From assembly GCF_030253575.1 (NCBI RefSeq), contig NC_080565.1, forward strand, positions 14,534,501 through 14,598,500: a DNA stretch of 64,000 nucleotides. Direction: 5' to 3'. The notes below the pieces were generated by a model. That model was not told the origin of the DNA. It saw only the letters and a program-made list of their open reading frames with translations, and made no database searches. Below are positions 56,845-64,000 of this stretch, in pieces. Source of the stretch: Rhododendron vialii. Lineage: Eukaryota > Streptophyta > Magnoliopsida > Ericales > Ericaceae. The first letter of the stretch is position 1. Every line of letters starts with the position of its first letter. The position numbers and the translations under genes are program-made.

Positions 56845-59141
56845 TCATATATCACTTGGCTCTTTGCATGTTCTTCGGTTGTGCTTTGTAGCCTTGTGGC
56901 ACCTCCCACATTTATTTGGCCTGGTGTACGACTCTTCACCCCTTGAACGAATGCGTTTAACCTTGGGCCTATCTGCTGGCCGCCTATTCCGTGGAGGATT
57001 TATAACCCGGTCACCTTCTTTTGTAAAATCGGGAATGTCACTCTCTGCAACTGGATATATGGGTTCTTCATATGCACGCCGACACGCATCAACAAGGTAT
57101 AACGGATCCATGTGGTCCACCAAATTTCCTTCCCCTCCGCAAGCTTTAATAATAACCGTTGCAGCATGCCTACACATGAAACCGGTCGACTGCCACTTAC
57201 CACAAGAGCACGTCCTTTCCTCAACAGATACTACCTTCGGGGGAAGACAGCGCACCTCGTACAAACCAACCTTTGACATAATGATCCTCCATGACCTTCC
57301 TTTCTTAATAAAGCGAGCTAACTTCTTATCCATCTTCGGACAAATCACTGAATTCCATTTCATCGACTTTACTCTCCTATCTGCCATTTGCTTCATAATT
57401 TTCCGACGAAGCTCATCGACTAAATAAAATACAGGCATTTCCCGAGCTTTAAGAATCCAATTATTAAACGATTCCACAGCACTAGAACTCATCTCACCAT
57501 ACCGTTGACCTTCAAAATACGCGTTACTCTAATGCTCTTTGGGGACACTCGCAATAAAGGTCCTAGCTTTTTCTCCACCAAATTGGTAAAATTCTTCCTC
57601 AGCAGCTTTGTAAACCGACACCGATGAAGCATATGCACATTTGTTGAACAATTCAACGAGCCTATTCCGAAAACCTTTTCTAAACCGCCCAGGAAAGTGA
57701 TCCTTCAAGTTAAACTGTAGGTGATAAAGACAGTATGCATGATGACAACCGGGGAACATAACAGGAATATTGTTGACAAGACCTGCGTTACGATCAGTAA
57801 TAAATGTAATAGAACGTGTGGACAATATACTCCTCAAAAGGCCAAGAAACCAAGTCCAATTAGCATCATTTTCAGCGTCACAAATTGCAAAAGCTATAGG
57901 GAATAAACCTGCACATGAATGATAACATATTACGTTATATGCAAACTTATACCATGTGTAACTTCAAATAATAAAACATACAGTGTTATATATTCAAAAC
58001 TGTACAAATGAAATTTATTATATAAGGTCAAAACATAAACAACCAAGACAAACATACATTGATTTGCATCTTTCCCTGTTGCGGCAAGGAGTGTTCCTTT
58101 AAATCTACCTTTCAGATGGGTGGCATCAAGACACAAAAAAGGCCGACAATAGTTGAACCCCTTGATACAAGCGTCAAACGATACAAACAGCCGCGAAAAC
58201 TCCTTGGTTACAGGTTCAGATTCAAGCCTCAATACGCTACCCGGATTCGTAGCCCTTGCAGCTTCAACGTACCACCGAAGCCTATCGAATGAACCTTCAT
58301 AATCTCCATATAATTCCCCCCTTGCCTTCTCAACACCTAACCAAGCACTATGATAGCACAAATCAAGCCCATACTTGTCCGTGAACCAATCCAGCATGTC
58401 AATTGGAGAAGTCTTGGGTTTTTTCTCAATAATCCCAGCTATCTCATTCGCAACCAGACGGGATGACACGCGCTTATGCTTATTGGTTCGATATGTTGAA
58501 CCACAATTATGCTCATTATGACACTTTTTAATATGAAATACTCCATTGGTTCTATTTAAAATAGCATGGACATTCCATTCACACCCTATAATAACACAAA
58601 CAGCCGTCACCCTAAGTAAGTCATTTTTTACGAAACGGTACATAAAGCCATTTTCAATCGCATATTTAGCCAGCACAGCCCTGAACTCCTTCACACCTAA
58701 GGGAAATTCTTGTCCAACACCCTCTATCAAATCAGCCCAATCTTCCGTCAAATACCTAGTCTCCGCATGTTTACAATATTTTTCCGCGGGGTCCATTCTA
58801 TCCACATATTCTAACTCATCATCAACAACTTCATCAACATCAGCTTCTTCATTACTGTTACTACCAGTAATTAACATGCTACTATGTTTATTTTCATCAA
58901 CCTTCGCATTTATGCGATCACAATTAGTAAACAAGAAAAGCATGTTCTCAAAATCATATTCATTCTGAAGAGCACAATAACCATCCTCATAAGCATATGA
59001 AACAGAAAACCCACCAACAGACAGATTCTTCCACCTATTACGAATGCTGCTTAAAACATCATTCAACCTAGCACCACCCGATAACCTCACCGGAAGAATC
59101 TGCAACCCATACTTACAAATAAACATGATTGTTGAATCCAT
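56845..59141 (-). pseudogene. MuDR-type MULE transposase, one nonsense codon
   Basis: Exon 1 is 59141-58058 and exon 2 is 57908-56845; the intron has GT-AG borders on the minus strand and the join is in phase (DANQ | C, LFPIAFAI). Length would be 715 residues, typical. Order: PB1-like N-terminus (GGFSVSYAYEDGYCALQNEY), zinc-type DNA-binding region (CEWNVHA ... HIKKCHNEHNC), DDE core with Asp in LDATHL and Asp in FITDRNAGL, the C-X2-H of YCLYHL, Glu in AEEEFYQF, a SWIM zinc finger (CSCGKWQSTGFMCRHA) and a C-terminal zinc knuckle (CGRCHKATKHNRRTC). A single in-frame TAG at 57529-57531 falls after VPKEH where relatives have Trp. The 5' end has an acceptor TTGTGCAG just before the ATG. Confidence 0.87.
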
Positions 59142-59149
59142 GACAACTG

Positions 59150-59350
59150 CACAAAAAACACTGTTATATATCACAAACTGGACAACATTCCAAACATATA
59201 TAGTTATATATTTGCTTATGTCATGTGTAACTCTAGAATGAGAATATATAATGTTATATCACGATATACGAATACAATAACGTTATATACAACGTAACTC
59301 TGAACAGAGATATAACGTCATATAAGTATAATAACGTTATATACAATGTT
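59150..59350 (-). repeat. Right subterminal repeats, ATATAACGTTATAT type
   Basis: Five or six copies of (A)TAACGTTATATA or near variants (59196, 59247, 59279, 59312, 59332), upstream of the transposase start. They match the palindromes at 56255-56660. Confidence 0.7.
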
Positions 59351-59870
59351 AGATACGAAAATTATCCAGTCCAAACATGCAACTCTCATATGTACAATAA
59401 CAAATCCAAAAACAAAACAAAAAAATTAAAACAAATTCAAGATCAGCAGATGACTAGAGAGAGACGAGAGACGATATAGAGATAGATATACCCGATAGGT
59501 AGAGAGACGAAACTATAGCCTGGAATCCTTGGAGCAAGAAGAGATCGATCACCAACAACAGGATAATATTCGAGATCAACAGATGAGGAACAGGAGATGT
59601 TTGAGAGAACAATCGATCTCTTTCTCGCTGTCGCTCTATTCCCCCCGTAAATAGCGTTATTTCAAACGTACAAGGGATAATTGGGATAATGGGCTAAACG
59701 GATAACGGGATTCTTGGAAGGGTAAATATGTAATGGACTATTTCCCCTTTTAAAAGGAGTGGACTTGAATCCTTACCATATACTAATTAGTGGACTTAGT
59801 GGGTTAGAGATTTGATAAATGGACTTAGTGGGTTACAAACATGGTACAATGGACCCTAGGCCAATTTTTT

Positions 59871-60790
59871 ATATTAACTAAGCTTTGGTAGGTGGCGGGT
59901 GGATTTCAAGTCTGTCTTTTTCCGTTAGGTGCAACTATTGAATTTCTCATTCGTTACTTCCTTTTCTCCGTCTACCTCCAGCTCTATCCCTTTCTTATAT
60001 AGTACTAATAATCTACATAGTAGGAGTAGTATTTTCTTCACGTCTTATTTTTCAATGTCAATCATATAAAACAAGCATCTTTGTCACGGTCACAAAAACA
60101 TATATAATATAGAGGAGACACCAGCTGTCTTTTACATCCATCGCTACAAATTGGTTATTGCGCAGATATTGAGAGAGAGAGAGAGCGAGAGACAAAAAAA
60201 ATTGCTTCTTACAGCTGTTTAATAAGTGCTTGCATTATTGCATTTTGGCAATTTTTAGCTCTCTGTTGCCTTTGTTGACCTCGTCTTTCCAACTGGAACA
60301 ATTTTAGCGCAGACAAATTCGAAATACTGGTCTGGGGTTGGTTCCTTTCCTGCAAAAAATAGAAAGAAAGGTTTGTTTGTTTGCTCTCGGCTCTTGATTT
60401 CTTCCTCGGACTTATTCTTTCGCTGTGGCAAAGATCATTTGGGTTGTTGGGTTTCGTTCTGATACATCATCAAACAACTGGTGGGCTTTCCTGCAGTTCA
60501 ATTTTTGTTTCATTATTTGACAGCGGAATGTTCTCTTGTACTCATCTTCAATTACACTTCCGATTCTGATTTGATCTTTTCTGTACTGGGTAATCAGTGC
60601 TTTTTATTCTTTTACTCTTTTGTTGGGTTTTCCATTGCTGGGTTTTGGTCTGATTTGCATTTGAAGATCTTGGGGTTACTGTTGTATCTTCCCAGATTTT
60701 TATTCATCAAAATCTGTGATCATATAAGCTCTGAATTTTGGAGGGTGTAATAGTTTTTTCCCATCTGTTCGTCTTAAGAAAGTTGGGAGA
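59871..60790 (+). promoter_or_regulatory. Upstream region of the aldo-keto reductase gene
   Basis: Two TATA-like boxes, TATATAGT (59996) and TATATAATAT (60101), precede a short (GA)n at 60170. The remaining 600 bp would be a long leader, perhaps with an intron (a GTAATC donor-like site at 60589). No upstream coding exon is convincing. Confidence 0.35.
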
Positions 60791-63683
60791 ATGAAAGGAA
60801 AAGTTGGGACACAAGGGAGTTACTTTCTGCTGAACACAGGGCACAAAATCCCAGCCATAGGGCTTGGGACATGGCAGAGTGGGGGTGACCTCTGCGTCGA
60901 AGCCGTGAAAACGGCATTATCGGTTGGTTACCGTCACATAGATTGTTCACATCTTTATGGTAACGAGACTGAAGTAGGGGCAGCACTAGCTGAGGCTTTT
61001 AAAGGTTCTTTAAAGAGGGAGGATGTTTTCTTGACTTCTAAGCTTTTCTGCACTATGAATTCACTCAATAAGATGGAGAATTCTGTTAGGGTATCTCTTA
61101 AGAGCCTCGGAGTGTCGTACTTGGATCTGTATTTGATGCATTGGTCTGAGAGCTCAGCATTTGGGGATGCCACCGATCCTCCTTCCAAGTCAGGAAGTGA
61201 GTATCGGCAGTTCTTGAATCGGTTCAAGACTACATGGAAAGCAATGGAAGATTTGGTGACGCTGGGTCTAGTTCGAGCCATCGGGGTTAGCAATTTCAGC
61301 GTCCAGCAGATCAAGGAATTGCTTAAATTTGCAAAAATTGTACCGGCAGTCAATCAGGTAAACTCCTTGTTCTTGGATTTGGAAAATCGTCGTTAGTTAA
61401 CTTTGCATTGCAACTTTCTTCAAGTACTTATCTTATCACCTGCTCCACTATCAAGTGGGGTTATAGCTCTTTAGAAATTAGTAGGATTTTGATTTAGATG
61501 AGATTAACATTTGGCGTCTGAATTCTGAAATCATTGTATCAAAGGATGCTGGGATATTTATGGTCATTGGAGAAATATAAACTATCAAATGTGGATGTTG
61601 CCATCAGATTGGCCTTATTAGTGCTTTCTAAAGCCATTAAATATTGATGTTGTACTACCCCTGTGATACAAAACAAGGAAGAGTTGATCATCTTCACCAT
61701 TCCATTAGCTACCCATCAAAAGAAGACCTGATCACACGAGGCAAACCACTGTTGGATTCGACTGGATCTCGATTCCCTAAATCAGCGTTGCCACATTCAA
61801 CCTACTAATATTTTTAGGAAAGAGTCGCTTCAAGGGTTGTTGAGAAAATGAGAGTTGAGACATGTCAAGTGTCTAAATTCAGATCATACCTCATGTTTCC
61901 CTCCTCTTCTTCTAGTCAGTTCATTCGTTCCTAGGATGCATGTATGACATCATTCCTAGGGTGGCGCTTTTGTGTCAACTCGTGTCCAAACATTTCCGAA
62001 GAAAGGCATGCTAGTAATTGTTGGTTATCGTTACTCAAGAGTGGCAGAGGGGGTAAGATTGAAGGTAGACGTAGCCTGGTATTATTTGGCTCATTACTTT
62101 CACGTGTTGATTTTTTGAAGCTGATTCAAAGTGTCCTTTATGTGTCGCGTCCATGTCCCATTTCTTTATTGCTCCTCTTAGTTTTATTCCTCCATTTTTT
62201 TCTTGTGTCCACGGACGATTCACATTATTCTGTCCTAGGAAGAGCAACCCCCCAATTTAAAAGGGGGGGACTTGACTCACATCTGAGAGGGAGACGATGT
62301 TTCTTGTTCAGGCACAATTCATTTTGTGTCTTTTTTGTGTGTGGCAGATATCCAAGTTATACAGCTCAAAAAATTTATGAAAAAGAAGAAAACCAATAGG
62401 ATATAGTTTGTGCTACAATTTAACCAACATATATGGTGCCCCCGCATATTTTTTGTGCCATCTGCAAATTATTTTGTTGCACTTGCAGTGTATGATTCAA
62501 TGTGTCCTTGTGTGTCGTGTCCGTGTCCTGTTTCTTTATTGTTCCTCTTAGTTTCATTCCTCCATTTTTGTTGTGTGTCCAAGGACAACTCTCGTTTGAA
62601 TTATATAAGCTTTCTATTCCAGGAAGAGCAATTACCCAGTTTAGAAGGGGTTACTTGACTCACATCAGAGAGGGAGACGATGTTTCTTGTTCAGGCACAA
62701 CTCGTTTTAGTGTCTTTCTTTTTTTGTGGCAGAAATCCAAGATATTCAGCTCAAAAAATTATGAAAAGGGAAGAAAACCAATAGTATATAATTTGTGCTA
62801 CAATTTAACCTACATTTATTGTGACTTTACATATTTTTTGTGCCATCTGCAAATTTTGTTCCACTGGCAGTATATAGAAATCCCTGTTTCTTTGTTGATT
62901 TGTTCTTCTTTTTTAGGATTTGCACGGACTAGAAATGTTATGTTACAGTGTGTAATTTTGCATCATCATCCTTCTCGGTTCTTTGTCCAATAAAATGTTT
63001 GTTTTTGTTGTTTGCTTTTTTATTTAGGATTCATGTTGTGCCTCTGCATCCCTTAAAAGTTCATCATAATTTGTCTTTCTTTTCCACTTCTCCTCTGACT
63101 AAAGTGAGATGCATGCTGCAGGGGTTTAAGGTTGTCACTAGGAACAACCATAAACCCAGAGGTCTCGTGTTCACAGTTAAACCCCCATTGGTAATGCCTG
63201 GACTTATCATATACCTGCGACATGTGGTTCAGTGTAGATATCTGGGTTTTACTTTGCAGTGTTGGGTCTGAAATGACCCTTGCTTGGAGGGCTTCCTCTT
63301 TAAGAAGATAGAAAAAAAAATGAGATGCACCATGCATACATAAGACGCTTATGTGATTTGTTTTTATTTTGTGAATTTTCAGCTATGGTGTTTTGATTCT
63401 TCTATGATCCATGTTCGGCTTTTACCAGGTAGAGTTGCATCCATTTTGGCGGCAAGATGAACTTGTCAAGTTCTGTCAATCAAAAGGTATCCATGTTTCT
63501 GCTCATACACCATTGGGAGTACCAACTTCCACTCCTGGACCTTCTGATAGCGGATCAGGTGGGGAAGATGAACCTGGAACTCCTCGCATATCTTTCAGGA
63601 GGTCGAGATCAGTACACGGCCCTATGTTGAAATTGTCAGTCGTTGCAGAAATAGCAGATAGGCATAAGAAGACTCCTGAACAG
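60791..63683 (+). CDS. Aldo-keto reductase, 5' two coding exons (partial)
   Basis: AKRs reduce aldehydes, ketones or sugar aldoses with NADPH in the cytosol. Exon 1 is 60791-61357 (189 codons), the intron 61358-63428, exon 2 63429-63683 (85 codons); the junction is phase 0 (PAVNQ | VELHPF). The next donor CAG|GTACAC follows and the gene leaves the window, so about 274 residues are seen. The (beta/alpha)8 barrel signatures are GYRHIDCSHLYGNE, LYLMHW and GLVRAIGVSNF. The catalytic tetrad is Asp51, Tyr56, Lys84 and His117, all present. An unusual Ser/Gly/Pro/Arg-rich insert (TSTPGPSDSGSGGEDEPG, then RRSRSVHG) lies where relatives have a short loop. The subfamily (plant AKR4-like) and substrate are not decided. 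ATG 60791 is the first and fits the family start. Confidence 0.85.
62120..62880 (+). repeat. Tandem duplication in the aldo-keto reductase intron
   Basis: Two diverged units (about 62120-62475 and 62490-62880; period 371-385 bp) share GAGAGGGAGACGATGTTTCT, TGTTCAGGCACAA and TTTTTTGTGCCATCTGCAAA. No coding function. Confidence 0.85.
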
Positions 63684-64000
63684 GTACACCTTATTCAGTT
63701 ATCTATTATTAGTTATGTTGATTACCGCAATCTTTTACTATGTTCGTCATAGTCGCAAGACAGCCTTCATTAATTTTTACTCTTTCCCACTGTTGGTGCA
63801 ATTTATTAGTCAAGTGGATATCAATTTCTGTGAATTCCGTGACACTCTGCACTCTAGAATAAGATAAATGTCTGGACTTTGGAACCACTTTGTGAAGGAC
63901 TTCCAGCTTGTTCATGATTGTTCAATGATCCAAATAAGTGCTTAGAAGCAGAATTCAAGCAACGAGATTTACCTGAAAAAATTTAATAGCGTTGTTCATT
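63684..64000 (+). other. Start of the next aldo-keto reductase intron
   Basis: From the GT at 63684 to the end of the window. No further exon is recognised; the missing C-terminal barrel strands must lie downstream. Confidence 0.6.

Larger units (their letters stand above)
48458..59870. mobile_element. 11.4-kb MULE with Ulp1 and transposase genes
   Basis: The left end has TTTTTCATAAGTCCATTATA and the right end, inverted, AAAAATTGGCCTAGGGTCCA. Diverged inverted repeats of about 130 bp follow, both built of AAGTCCAtt and TAACCCxxTAAGTCCA blocks (48465-48590 and 59740-59865). Inside are a plus-strand Ulp1-domain gene (50682-55877) and a convergent minus-strand MuDR-type transposase (59141-56845). 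This organisation, transposase plus Ulp1-like protease, is known for Kaonashi-type MULEs of plants. Terminal 1-2 kb regions carry ATATAAC repeats. No exact TSD could be read (ATTAA occurs near both ends). Confidence 0.83.

Noticed and set aside
48440-59885. Exact TSD for the large MULE
   Set aside because: Only ATTAA-type partial matches near both ends; not enough for a 9-bp duplication.

Overview
The window is nuclear DNA of a flowering plant, most likely a eudicot. The evidence is two host genes with GT-AG introns (a flotillin and an aldo-keto reductase), AT-rich intergenic DNA, and a dense mix of plant-type transposons: Ty1/copia and Ty3-like LTR elements, Mutator-like elements (MULEs), hAT, Tourist and Stowaway MITEs, and Helitrons. 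By my reading transposons and their debris cover well over two thirds of the sequence.

Layout. 0-5.6 kb: a solo LTR (105-1713), a broken copia element on the minus strand with a MITE in it, a fold-back MITE and a Ty3-type LTR. 5.65-13.5 kb: one copia retrotransposon with both LTRs, primer-binding site, decayed gag-pol and a solo LTR nested inside it. 15.2-17.4 kb: a hAT element with a perfect 8-bp target-site duplication (TSD) and a MULE with a perfect 9-bp TSD. 18.4-21.1 kb: a nest of two poly(A)-tailed insertions and a solo LTR, resolved by two separate TSDs. 21.3-24.6 kb: two hAT MITEs around a possible small two-exon gene. 24.8-27.2 kb: the flotillin gene. 29.5-36.6 kb: Tourist and Stowaway MITEs, a 1.6-kb Pack-MULE that has captured a C2-domain gene fragment, and several tandem duplications. 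36.8-48.35 kb: a row of Helitrons, three of them with clear ends and directly adjacent; the largest carries a gag-like split gene and a solo LTR with a perfect TSD. 48.46-59.87 kb: one 11.4-kb MULE. 60.8 kb to the end: the first two coding exons of an aldo-keto reductase gene that runs off the window.

The most interesting locus is the 11.4-kb MULE. It holds two convergent genes. On the plus strand, ten exons join in frame into a 1114-residue protein with a lysine-rich tail, a plant-mobile-domain-like region, a coiled coil and a C-terminal Ulp1 (C48) cysteine protease domain. On the minus strand lies a PB1/MULE/SWIM transposase interrupted by a single TAG where the family has tryptophan. Both ends, and the gap between the genes, carry many short AT-rich repeats sharing the half-site ATATAAC. 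These differ in form between the left and right ends and recur in the 1.6-kb Pack-MULE at 31 kb, which has related terminal inverted repeats. This looks like an autonomous-type element with a non-autonomous relative 16 kb away.

The host genes appear unrelated to each other. The flotillin would act as a membrane-microdomain scaffold; its last codons look frameshifted. The aldo-keto reductase has a complete catalytic tetrad and an unusual Ser/Gly/Pro-rich insert. All calls come from reading the sequence; no database search was run.
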